From Symbiodinium sp. CCMP2592 (taxonomy: Eukaryota > Sar > Dinophyceae > Suessiales > Symbiodiniaceae): a stretch of 64,000 bases of DNA. The position numbers and the translations under genes are program-made. The stretch is from positions 186,001-250,000 of the forward strand of contig CAJNDT010000134.1 in the NCBI GenBank assembly GCA_905221615.1, given 5' to 3'. Below the pieces are notes generated by a model, which was given only the letters and a program-made list of their open reading frames with translations, ran no database searches and was not told the DNA's origin. Of the stretch, positions 52,566-62,849 are shown in pieces; within the stretch, counting starts at the first letter, position 1, and each line of letters starts with the position of its first letter.

Positions 52566-55050
52566 AATGGGCGCGTGGTCATTCCCCCACCCCTACACTT
52601 CAGCATCTTCGGTATTGCGCCCAATACAATACAGTGCGAAGGGTGCGCAGTCATGCCCCATACCGCGAAGTACGGTATAATTATAAACCCATATATTTCA
52701 AAACACATGAGAGAAAATATGGCACATACACGGTTCTAACAAAATTACGCATAAGATGCCCCATACCACGAAGTATGGTATAATTATAAACCGATATATT
52801 TCAAATCACATAGCAGAAACTATGGCACATACACGGTTCAGAATATATAATATTCAATATCTAGGAGATGTGCAGTATTTCGTGCGACACAATGATATAA
52901 GAATATAAGATAGAATGTACTCTAGCATGATAGAATACTGCTTTTTTCCGAATGGCATTCGCCACGCTATATCTGATGGTCGTAGACTATATTGTGTCAC
53001 ATAGAGTATGCATCTGGTTGTCAGATACTTTTTCTTTTCAGATTACATCACATCAAAATGTTTACTGTACCATGCTAACTTAAGTCGTGCTGTATTGGAG
53101 CATAACATATTCTATCATGGACTACGTTATATGGTACTATACGATTCTATTCCAGTGTATAGCATCAGCCGTTACATCAAATATTTTGCAAATGAAAAAT
53201 AATGTGAAATATAGTACTGAATTATACCCAGATGTTTAACATAGATACGACGCGGTATAGGGTGAGATGACCTAATATAACCAAGCCTTCATGTAATATA
53301 CTCTCATGTTGTATAGCCCATTATGATCTGTGTCTAACTCAAAATAACCTATGCATCAAACATGGTTCAACACAATGTTTGGAAGAATATAGTATCAGTA
53401 GCAGACTAACATATGCCGCACAGCATGATAGGATATCATTTCTTGGGCTTATGTATGATAACAACTATATAGAATGCAATTTGTAACAAAATTACGCATA
53501 AGATACCTGTATAGTAAAGCATAGTGTAGGAAAGAAGAGTATAGTGAACTGTAAAAGTTTAGTGTAGATCACAATGTAGTATACTGCCTAGAAAATAGCG
53601 TATACTAGAGAGCATAGTACATGACATGGTATGCATTATGTGTCTCCTCGAGTTCATGGAATAGTCTTTCGTGCAGAACAAGTACATTGTACACTAACGC
53701 CTATGGTTTATAGTATAGTCTGCAATATAGTCTGTCGTATAGTATTATGGTGTATAGTATAATCTGCAACACCGGTCTGTAGTTAGCTTAGAGCCGACAG
53801 CATAGGCTATAGTAGATACCAGTTCGATTTCGTATATAGTTGAAAGTATATAGATGCTACATAGTACCACACAGTCGTATGCATTTGCAAAATCTTCAGT
53901 CACTGTGGGATAGGGAGAAAAGTATATTTTGAACCATATGTAAAACAAGACAACATAGTTGAATATGATCTAATGGAATAGGTCGTGAATTACTGACCCT
54001 TAAGGCTTTGGGTGCTTTGACTCTTGACAACTTGGTGAAGCGAAGTGGGCATCAGTTTGTTGTGCTGTCAGTTCTCACACTCGTAATGCCAGAGGCCTGA
54101 TCATACTCTTATATATATATATAGCTCGCTCTGCTTGGAACAACTGTCAGTTTACGTAACATTGAACCTGTAGCGGGCTATAGCTAGGCGTGAGTTTCGA
54201 AACACAGCGTATGTTTCGAAACACGCGCCTGCCACGGCCCCAACCCAGTATGTAACCCATTAACACATTGACCCGTTGACTCATTGACCCATTAACCCAT
54301 TAACCCAATCATTCTGGCCAAATGAACTTGCCTTAACCCGTTAACCTATTAACCCAATAACCCATTAACCCGTTAACCCGTTAACCCATTAATCCATTAA
54401 CCCGATCATTCTGGCCAAATGAAATTGCCTTAACCCATTCACCCAATCAGTTGCCCAATCCATTAACTCATTGACCCAATCATTCTGGCCAAATGAAATT
54501 TCCTTAACCCACTTACCCATTAACCCAATCAATCTGGCCAACTGAACTTGGGAGTAGAGTCCAGTCCCACTTGGGCAAATCATTGGGTTAATGGGTTAAT
54601 GGGTTGGGCAAATGAATGGATCAATGGGTTAATGAGTTAATGGGTTAAGGCAGATCCATTTGGCCAGAATGATTGGGTTAATGGGTTAATGGGTTGGGCA
54701 AATGATTGGGTTAATGGGTTAATGGGTTAAGGAAATTTCATTTGGCCAGAATGATTGGGTTAATGGGTTAATGGGTTGGGCAAATGATTGGGTTAATGGG
54801 TTAATGGGTTGGGCGACTGATTGGATTAATAGGTTAATGGGTTAAGGCAATTTCATTTGGCCAGAATGATTGGGTTAATGGGTTAATGGGTTGGGCAAAT
54901 GATTGGGTTAATGGGTCAATGGGTCGGGTTGGGGCCTCCTACGGATATGTTTCGAAACAGACACTAGTTTCGAAACCAGGTAGCAGAATCCATGAATATA
55001 AAAGCAAAGTTGCAGAAATGCAGGGGTGGGGGAATGACCACGCGCCCATT
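52566..55050. mobile_element. Terminal-inverted-repeat transposon-like element, TA-flanked
   Basis: The left end AATGGGCGCGTGGTCATT (52566) is repeated in reverse complement as AATGACCACGCGCCCATT, ending at 55050. The arms match perfectly for 29 bp. Both ends are flanked by TA (52564-52565 and 55051-55052), the target duplication of Tc1/mariner-type elements. The 2.5-kb interior is AT-rich, codes for no recognisable transposase and carries a fold-back array (54194-54976), so the element is probably non-autonomous. A 64-codon frame at 53008 (MHLVVRYFFFSDYITSKCLL) is retained in the second copy. Confidence 0.75.
54194..54976. repeat. Large fold-back: AACCCATT array facing its reverse complement
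   Basis: From about 54246 to 54535 the strand repeats AACCCATTAACCC with interspersed CATTCTGGCCAAATGAA. From about 54583 to 54940 it repeats GGGTTAATGGG with TTCATTTGGCCAGAATG. The halves are inverted copies. Outside them lie palindromes GTTTCGAAAC, two on each side (54194, 54213, 54949, 54967), as if bounding an inner element. Confidence 0.88.
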
Positions 55051-55052
55051 TA

Positions 55053-55903
55053 GGGCGCGTGGTCATTCCCCCACCCCTACACTTCAGCATCTTCGGTATT
55101 GCGCCCAATACAATACAGTGCGAAGGGTGCGCAGTCATGCCCCATACCGCGAAGTACGGTATAATTATAAACCCATATATTTCAAAATACATGAGAGAAA
55201 ATATGGCACATACACGGTTCTAACAAAATTACGCATAAGATGCCCCATACCACGAAGTATGGTATAATTATAAACCGATATATTTCAAATCTCATAGTAG
55301 AAACTATGGCACATACACGGTTCAGAGTATATAACATACAATATCTAGGAGATGTGCAGTAATTCGTGCGACACAATGATATAAGAATATAAGACAGAAT
55401 GTACTCTAGCATGATAGAATACTGCTTTTTTCCGAATGGCATTCGCTACGCTATATCTGATGGTCGTAGACTGTATTGTGTCACATAGAGCATGCATCTG
55501 GTTGTCAGATACTTTTTCTTTTCAGGTTACATCTCATCAAAATGTTTACTGTACCATGCCAACTTAAGTCGTGCTGTATTGGAGCATAACATGTTCTATC
55601 ATGGACTACGTTATATGGTATTATACGATTCTTTTCCAGTGTATAGCATCAGCCGTTACATCAAGTATTTTGCAAATGAAAATAATGTGAAATACAGTAC
55701 TGAATCATACCCAGATATTTAACATAGATACGACGCGGTATAGGGTGAGATGACCTAATATAACCAAGCCTTTGGTACCACATGTAATATACTCTCATGT
55801 TGTATAGCCCATTATGATCTGTGTCTAACTCAAAATAACCCATGCATCAAACATGGTACAACACAATATTTGGAAGAATATAGTATCAGTAGCAGACTAA
55901 CAT
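55053..55903. mobile_element. Second, partial copy of the TIR element
   Basis: Begins with GGGCGCGTGGTCATTCCCCC right after the TA at 55051 and follows 52569-53412 with few changes (one insertion near 55771-55781, several substitutions). It is cut by the assembly gap. It contains the related 76-codon frame at 55492. Confidence 0.85.
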
Positions 55904-56003
55904 NNNNNNNNNNNNNNNNNNNNNNNNNNNNNNNNNNNNNNNNNNNNNNNNNNNNNNNNNNNNNNNNNNNNNNNNNNNNNNNNNNNNNNNNNNNNNNNNN
56001 NNN
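55904..56003. other. Assembly gap, 100 N
   Basis: Exactly 100 N, a typical fixed-size scaffold gap, so the true distance and possibly the adjacency of the two sides are not certain. Confidence 0.99.
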
Positions 56004-56347
56004 AATCTCATCTGTTTCTTCCATGGCCACGAAGTCATGATGGGAAAAGTTTCTGATAATATTTGTTGCCAGATTGATATCATCCAGGAAAACCCACTGG
56101 CTTCAAGAATCACATCATAGTTGCACTCAGGCAGAACTTCATAAGGACCTTCATTATGGAACTCAAGAAGCGACGGGTCAACTTCGCAAAGGCGCAGAAC
56201 ATCCTGTCCTCTCGAAATGGCCAAGAATCTCTTCTCCAGTGCGATGTTTGCATCAAACTGCCGCCGAATGTCTGCTAACAGTCTTCTTCTTGTTTCAGCC
56301 GGGTCATCTGCTGCTGCAGACATGGCACTCCGAATTACACTCTGCAT
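56004..56347 (-). CDS. Unrecognised - strand exon, truncated by gap
   Basis: Reads MQSVIRSAMSAAADDPAETR, then LLADIRRQFDANIALEKRFL, then EVDPSLLEFHNEGPYEVLPE toward the gap. It is helical and acidic, with protein-like codon use. No known domain. It may be the 3' part of the gene at 57740 or a separate gene. Confidence 0.45.
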
Positions 56348-56759
56348 GGCACTCTGTCCTATCCGCAAGAAAGTGTAACACCTTAACCTCAAGGGTGTTC
56401 GAATTAACAACGTAATTGTGAACCAGCACATTCAGCAGTTGACACACTTGTGAGTCGATTGATCCATCACAACACAAGGATGAGACAGACATGATGCAAT
56501 CCCTCGTTGAAATTCACATGTGGCATAGTTGTTGCAGACCATGACTTCATGCTCAAGCAATCAAATACAGCACTGCCAGACCCTCACTCGATTCTCGTTT
56601 TTCTGGTACCGCACACAGCAGTCCATCCATCGTCCTCGACGATTCCGAGGCCACCGAAGTGGCAGACACAAGCATTCTTGGCACTCTGCCTTCTGTAAAG
56701 CTTCCAAGCTGTCATTGAAAGACATCAACCTTAGGGCCACCAGAAATCTTCAGGTGGCT

Positions 56760-57740
56760 CACAGTCGGAGGGTGGTTCTGAGGAGATATACCCCGATCGA
56801 CGACCACGAATGCGAAATCCTTTGCCTTCACCTGCAGAATCATACTGATTTGAGTCTGGGGACGACTGAGCTTCGTCCAGTGCGTCCATCTCCTCATTGT
56901 CTGACTCCTCACCTTCCTACACATCTGAGGGGGCTCCATCATCCGCTGAGCCGCGCTGACTCCAGTCCGGGTCTTCTTCTGAGATGTGCCCATAATCAAT
57001 ACCCAAACGACCCCGCCATCCAAGCTCACCAAGACGAACATCTCGAACACCTTCCTCAATCACATCTGAGTCTGAGGCGTGAATCTCACCTTCGGCACGA
57101 GCTGGCCCAGTCAACCAGGCATCCGGGCGAGATTCCAAACGAAAAAAAATTTGACCACGAACTCCACTTTCGAACTCATCTGGCACTCTGCCTTCCGGCA
57201 CTCTGCCTTCTGGCACTCTGCCTCAGTAGCTCCACTGTTGGCATTATTGTTAGGGCCAGGATAGCCATTTTCAGGCATCGGCCTTGGCGGCACTATTGGT
57301 GGCGGCGGGTTGTCTGGAGCATTGAAACACATGGCACAAATTCGCCGTCCCAACTGCCGACGTTGCATCTCTTCAGGGGTCAAGTGCTCAAGGGTGACCA
57401 GAACAATGCGGCCCTCCCTAACAGTAACCACATCCGGCTCGAAGTTGATCATGATCGGGGTCTCCATAATGTCCAACGCTTCTGCCACGGCTTGGGCAAT
57501 CTCAAACTCATGTCGCGCAGGGGCGGGAGGTCTTGGGCCAGGTGGGTAAGGTGGCCGATTCACAGGCGTTGGTGGCGGCGGACCCATTTGTGGCCCTGGC
57601 ACTCTGCCTTCCGCCCCACCACCTTCTTCACCAATGCCATTCACACCGGTTGGCGGCACTCTACGAGGCCGTCGCTTCGGAGTCCTCACCCCGCCGATCC
57701 TCCCCGCTGCTGCCGGTTTGGCCTTCGGTTTCGGTGCCAT
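56760..57740 (-). CDS. Pro-rich protein carrying GRVP/AECQ repeat insertions; frame broken
   Basis: Starts MAPKPKAKPAAAGRIGGVRT at 57740 with a good ATG context, then a Pro-rich part with GAEGRVPGPQMG (a repeat copy), then a folded-looking part (HEFEIAQAVAEALDIMETPI, REGRIVLVTLEHLTPEEMQR) and CAMCFNAPDN. At 57222-57182 three tandem repeat copies read ATEAECQKAECRKAECQ. Beyond them the coding-looking frame is a different one (GRVPDEFESGVRGQIFF to SADDGAPSDV), which meets TAG near 56917 and then continues coding-like (EGEESDNEEMDALDEAQSSP, ISSEPPSDCEPPEDFW). The frame change and stop may be introns, sequence errors or decay. No family recognised. Confidence 0.5.
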
Positions 57741-57859
57741 GGTGCTTAACTTTAAATATCTTTGATCCAACAAGCTGCAAGCAACTATATGTGTTGGATA
57801 GTACGAACAGGTACTAGAAGTTGATTGTCATGTCCGTTTCAATACCACATGCAATAGGT

Positions 57860-58340
57860 TCCACTGGACGACACAAGCATTTATGCACATGATCATTAGA
57901 TTAACACATATTTGAAGACAGAGTGCTATTAATAGATGATGTAGTTTAATGTTCGAAAGCAGTATGCCCAATAATAAGTGTATGCATATAATCCATACAT
58001 ATATCTATATGTATGTATGTATGTTATACATATACCTAGGTCTATGTGTAAACTTACCACACACAGTAACGGTTTAGGGTTTAAAAGAGCTTCAGGGTTT
58101 TAGGTTTTAAGGAGGTCCATGGTTTAAAGGTACTTCAAGGCAGAGTGCCACCTAGTTTATGCTTAATCATAAGATGTGTTACTACTCGTAGGGATTTGGT
58201 TGGGTTAGCTGGACTGTGCCGATTCAATGGGATTCGATATTGTATAACTAGCTCCCAAGATTCAATAAGCTCCAACAAGACTTTTGGGAGGGGATGCTAC
58301 ATGTGTGCAATTGTCTGGTACAGGGTCGGTGTGCCTTCAA
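57860..58340. other. No gene recognised
   Basis: AT-rich spacer with GTATGTATGTATGT near 58011 and a TTTAGGG-like piece at 58070-58082. One GGCACTCTGCC copy lies here in reverse orientation (58139-58149). Confidence 0.5.
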
Positions 58341-58344
58341 AACG

Positions 58345-58745
58345 TGATGGCCCGAACACTAAGATTCAATAAGATTTTTTCGGGTAGTCCACAATCCTGC
58401 AAATGTCTTCTAAGATTCAATAAGATTTTTTGGGCGAGCTGGAGGCTGTGTCCCTTGTAAAACCGATAAGATTCAATAAGATTCAATAAGATTCAATAAG
58501 ATTCAATAAGATTCAATAAGATTCAATAAGATTTTTTCGGGGTAGGCCACAATTGTACAAATGTCTTCTAAGATTCAATAAGATTCAATAAGATTTTTTG
58601 GGGCGATCTGGAGTCGTGTCCCTTTTAAAAATGATGGACCAATAAGATTCAATAAGATTCAATAAGATTCAATAAGATTCAATAAGATTCAATAAGATTT
58701 TTCCGGGGCATGCCACAAGTGTCACAAATGTCTTCTAAGATTTTG
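58345..58745 (+). repeat. Higher-order tandem array of AATAAGATTC decamers
   Basis: Blocks of two to seven AATAAGATTC units (58471-58528, 58569-58593, 58639-58697) each end in AATAAGATTTTTTCGGG or a variant. They alternate with a roughly 60-bp spacer containing GCCACAA, ACAAATGTCTTCTAAGATTC and GTGTCCCTT. The whole block-plus-spacer unit is repeated about four times. Confidence 0.9.
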
Positions 58746-59121
58746 CAGGGCCTGTGGGGCGGTATGGGGATGGTGTCCCTTCAAAGGCCATATGTTTTTT
58801 AAACACGGATGCACCCCATTGCAGACTTCCGTGGTCCTTTGTTGGGTCCCTCCCAACTGGTGTTCTAGGACAGGTTGGATCCTGCCTTTGGCGCGGATTT
58901 GTCCACAGGCATCTGCAGTATCCTTGTGAAATCGACAGACCGCCTGGGATTACAAAGAGACATACATTCCTGATGGCATAATGCAACACAAGGCAACACA
59001 ATCATGTCAATACATAATGATCATGGAACACATGTTACAACCCATGGCACTCCGCCTTCAGAAACATGTCTGTGACAATGGCATTGCCACACCTCCAAAA
59101 TTAATAAGACTCGAGGCCACA
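58746..59121. other. No gene recognised
   Basis: Spacer downstream of the RING gene (on its 3' side). Short frames only. Confidence 0.4.
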
Positions 59122-60820
59122 TCACCGACAACACATACACATGAGCCAGTTATTGTGGCACTCTGCCTTGTTACCGAGCCACCTTGTCGACGCAATCAGT
59201 CCACCAACGGGGTCGTTGACCTCAGGAGCTTCCTCTTCACGAGTGCGGTCGTCAACGAGTTGAGCTTGTATTTCCTGAACGATTGCGTCCACATCATTAG
59301 CATCATCTTCGACAGGAACAGGGGCATTGCTTCCCGTGGACCCCCTCGGACCCAAAAAGAACCTTGCCATAGAGGCTGAGCTCGCACACTTGAGAGGGCA
59401 AGCGGTGGCCTTGTTCCGCCCGGTCGACTCACAGTATCGATTGATACATTCGCTGTGAAAGAGGTGGCCACACGATAGCGCTTCCAATGCCTGCATTCCA
59501 GGGAAGCAACAGAAAAAGACACGTCATGTGAGAGGTACTGTTCTGAGGATTAGTGGAATGTACAAACAGGACAGGCACCACTATCAATGGTTCATTAACC
59601 AAAGGCAAACGAAACCAGCCTGCCTGGCCCGGGTGCATCTCCGAATGGCAAATGACACAGAGGTCCTGGTTCCACCGGTTCGCAGGTCTGCTCGACTCAT
59701 TCGGAGCATCCTCCTCCTCCTCCTCAAAGAAGGCACTGTCGTCGGCCTCGCCCTCGACCTCGGCCTCGACCTCGGCCCCGGCCTCGACCTCGGCCCCGGC
59801 CTCGGCCATGACCTCATCATCGACCTCGACTGCGACCTCGTCCTGCGACTCTGTGTTTGGTGCCGTCGCCCTGGCCTTGGACTTGGCCTTGGCTTTCGAC
59901 TTGCCCTTGGCTTTTGCTTTGGCTTTCGACTTGGGTGTCGCAAAGGGCACAACGGCATTCACGTCAGCACCGGCTGTCGAGTCACTGTTCGTGGAGGTGT
60001 CTGGCTCTGGCAACTCAACTGTTTGAGGTGCAGTGGTCACTTCTGCAGGAGGCATGACGATCTCCTGATCGGGCCTGATCTCTGCCTCTGCCGGCGCTAG
60101 ACCATCGTCATCCATGGCAGGAGCATTCCCATCAACTGGCACTCTGCCTTCCACAACCCTCGGCACTCTGTCTTGTTCACTTCCTGCAGCCTGGCTGCCT
60201 TCGGTTGCCTGGCTTGCATTGGAACCCGGAACGGCATGAGGGGAGGCAGGCGGCTGTTGAATCGGCACTCTGCCTTGTTCCCCAGCCGGGCTGCGACCCA
60301 CAGCCTGGCTTGGATTGGAACTAGGAGCAGTCGTTGGCAAAGGACCAGAACGGACCACGTCTGGCACTCTGCCTTCCGACGGCGGAACCGTTGGCGGGGC
60401 AGCTGGAGCAGGACTCGGATTGAAACTGAGACGTCCCTGCGTCTCAGTGGACTGCCTTGCTCTCGCTCTACGCCTGGCATAGGTCGTGACATCCTCGGTC
60501 ATCCATGTGGACTGCCATCCACACTCCAAGGCAACCCTGTCAACAGAATGCTCAGACATATTCACCCCCAGTCCCAGAACCGGTTTGGCTATGCGGTTCC
60601 AACTGCTGCTATCGCAGACGGATTGACGCCTATGGGCATTCTCACATCGCTGACCAAGCAAGCTGTATTTCATATCGACCCTGAGTTCACTGACCTTTGT
60701 GGTCGGCTTCAGATTGGTCAATATGAAGAGCAGTTGCAGCGCTGTTTGTTGTGGCAGGTCAGCCGTGACCGCAGCATCCCATGCACTATGAACTCGCTCG
60801 AGCAGAGCTTTCACCTTCAC
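59122..60820 (-). CDS. RING-finger protein with acidic and Lys/Ala-rich regions
   Basis: The RING finger is split by an intron: DLCVICHSEMHPGQ ends the first exon at 59624 (CAG|GC), and ALEALSCGHLFHSECINRYC starts the next at 59490, with ATACPLKC completing the C-x2-C, C-x-H-x3-H-x2-C, C-x2-C ligands. RING fingers bind E2 enzymes, so this is probably an E3 ubiquitin ligase. The 133-bp intron is GC-AG. Upstream in the same frame are an N-terminal helix part (SEHSVDRVALECGWQSTWMT), a Pro/Ser-rich part with several repeat-derived GRVP motifs, a run of KSKAKAKAKGKSKAKAKSKA and an acidic run (EAGAEVEAGAEVEAEVEGEA). The protein ends EARWLGNKAECH-like, with a repeat copy in a different frame near the C-terminus. 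The start at 60820 is only the first Met; introns near the N-terminus are possible. Confidence 0.75.
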
Positions 60821-60880
60821 CTCAGTCAGTAAGGCTTATCTAGGCTTTGTGGGGGGAGGGTTCAGGGATCATTGCTGACC

Positions 60881-61436
60881 TTAGGGATACTCTGTTGATT
60901 GACAAGCAGCCAGAGGGATCGAACGCAATGTCGTGGCGCTTCTCGGGATTGCATCTGCATCGGTAGTGGACGTTGCCAGCCGATCAATCCCGATCGTTGC
61001 TGCTTGCCTTGCTCTGTTCTTCTTGGTTTCCTTACGAATCCTCCTCACTTCTTGGTCTTCTGATTCCGACGAGGAGGAGTCGTTGGCACTCTGCCTTGAT
61101 TCACCCCCAGCAGCCATCTGCTGCTGTTGCTGCATTTGCTGCATCTGCTGCATGCATCTGCTGCATCTGTTGCATTTGCTGCATCTGTTGCTGCTGCTGT
61201 TGCAACAAGAAAGGGTTCATCATGGCCAGTGGGTTGTTCATTCCCATTGCTGGGTTCATTGCCCCCGGCATCGGGAACATCATCTGATCACTCACACGAG
61301 CGCTCTTCCTCGACTTTCCCATTGCTCTCGGCGACTGTCTCTGGCACTCTGCCTGGAAGCACCACTGCGGCACTAAGCGACTCGATCTTGAACACACATA
61401 TGTTGATGGCGGCCAGGTCAAGAAACTCTTGAGCAT
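60881..61436 (-). CDS. Gln/Met-repeat protein segment, partial
   Basis: A - frame reads MMFPMPGAMNPAMGMNNPLA and then LLQQQQQQMQQMQQMQQM. The adjacent frame carries on after the repeat with SANDSSSSESEDQEVRRIRK and basic residues. The DNA is a CTGCTGCAT/CTG repeat at about 61105-61205 (+ strand), prone to length change. Two GGCACTCTGCC copies are inside (61085, 61343). It is probably one exon whose frame is obscured by repeat-length variation. Confidence 0.4.
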
Positions 61437-61449
61437 CCACTCACTAGTG

Positions 61450-62020
61450 ACTAGAGTCAGTGCAAACTACGTGGCGTGGTCCCATGAACGGCCAGATAGC
61501 AAGCGTTTCAGCTTCCACAACTCACAAACACTTGCATCATGCATTCCAGCCTTGCCATGGTAGCCAACCAGCGTGGACACCAGCACCTGAGAGGTTTTAT
61601 GGGGCTGTCACAGGAAACCAAGGTTGAATCAATTCACAAGCACAGTAATCCATCGAGTTGCTGCCGACATGACTGTATGCATAGGCACCGTCTGTGTTTT
61701 CCAAAACGGCAAGCTCGAATGTGCCAGATCAGACGGACTGCAAAAGTGGCAAATTTCAAACGTCCCAAGAAATGCGATTTCACATTGGCACTCTGCCTTT
61801 TCCGGCACTCTGCCTAGTGACAGCGACACAAAAAAGAATCTGAACAGGCCACACTGTTTGGTGGCACTCTGCCTTAGTCACACCGAGAACTCTCTGGCAC
61901 TCTGCCTTGTGAAAGTCCCCAGTGCCCAAGGACGAATGGGATGAAGAAGAGGAGGTCCACTAGATGGCTTTGTTTTGGCAACACAATTAATAAACCTACT
62001 CGTTCAGCTCAATCATTGAC
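61450..62020. other. Intergenic spacer with four GGCACTCTGCC copies
   Basis: No coding frame recognised. Copies of the 11-mer lie at 61787, 61804, 61863 and 61896, showing that the repeat is not limited to coding DNA. Confidence 0.55.
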
Positions 62021-62025
62021 ACTGA

Positions 62026-62817
62026 TCAATCCTGAAAGCCATCTGCAGTTACTCCCCAATCAGGAACGAAGTTCGCAGTGGTCTGGTAAACATCCACATA
62101 CTCTTCATCTTCCGATGGCGGGACATCATCACCCATCTGGCTCACCGCGTCTAGGTCTTCCCCCCTTGCCTTCTGTTCCAGCTTCTTCTGACAATACACA
62201 AGCATGGTGTAATTGTAAGCATCCCAAATCTTGCAGGACAAAGGCACAATCCAGCTCTGCAGGTCTTTGGGCCTGAATTTTTCCTTTGAGATGACATCTT
62301 CCGTCGTATAAACCTCAACGAGTCTCTTGGAGGCCTCCCACCAGTGCCAGTATGTCAGATGTTTTCCCTTGACTAAATCACGGCCATGAACTGGCGGAGT
62401 GACATTGAACATGCACTGGAGAATCTGCTCAATGACCGCCACCCCAGTTTCCCTCTGAAGCCACAGGTGCCAGTCCCCAGGCTCAGAATTGTTTGGAATC
62501 TCCTTCACGTTCTGGTCACACAACAGATCCCAGACAACCGCAGTTTTCGAGCCCTTCGACCGAAAGTCATTCCACGCCATGTCCTTTCTATCCACTGGCA
62601 CGTTATTCTTCTCGCATTCTCGGACTGTGATCTCATGGACAGCCATGAGCAGCTGGGTCATGACAGTCGTAGTCTTGCTGTTGAACTTCCGATCGTTGTG
62701 CTGGGGGTTGAACGGCTGATCTTGTGGCACCGGTCTCGCCATACGTGCCCGATTGGCGAGGCGGCCCACCTTCGAAGTCGTCACCGCCCTGTGACTGCAT
62801 GGCAGCATTCCCCGCAA
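62026..62817 (-). CDS. Unrecognised 263-residue protein
   Basis: A long - frame with clear protein composition: MTQLLMAVHEITVRECEKNN, WDLLCDQNVKEIPNNSEPGD, HLTYWHWWEASKRLVEVYTT and an acidic tail (PPSEDEEYVDVYQ). The frame stays open upstream of the first Met (AETEEEKTLRALRG), so the start may lie in an earlier exon. The Trp-rich middle does not match a family I know. It contains no copy of the 11-mer repeat. Confidence 0.6.
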   Translation of the reverse strand: MRGMLPCSHRAVTTSKVGRLANRARMARPVPQDQPFNPQHNDRKFNSKTTTVMTQLLMAVHEITVRECEKNNVPVDRKDMAWNDFRSKGSKTAVVWDLLCDQNVKEIPNNSEPGDWHLWLQRETGVAVIEQILQCMFNVTPPVHGRDLVKGKHLTYWHWWEASKRLVEVYTTEDVISKEKFRPKDLQSWIVPLSCKIWDAYNYTMLVYCQKKLEQKARGEDLDAVSQMGDDVPPSEDEEYVDVYQTTANFVPDWGVTADGFQD

Positions 62818-62849
62818 CGCTCTGAGAGTTTTCTCCTCCTCAGTCTCTG

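Noticed and set aside
54389..54583. 64-codon - strand frame rich in WVNGL/MGLMD
   Set aside because: Translation of the AACCCATT repeat array.
56529..57749. 406-codon open frame on the + strand
   Set aside because: It runs opposite to the - strand gene starting at 57740, whose translation has clear protein character. The + translation is His/Arg/Pro-rich, as expected for the reverse of that gene.
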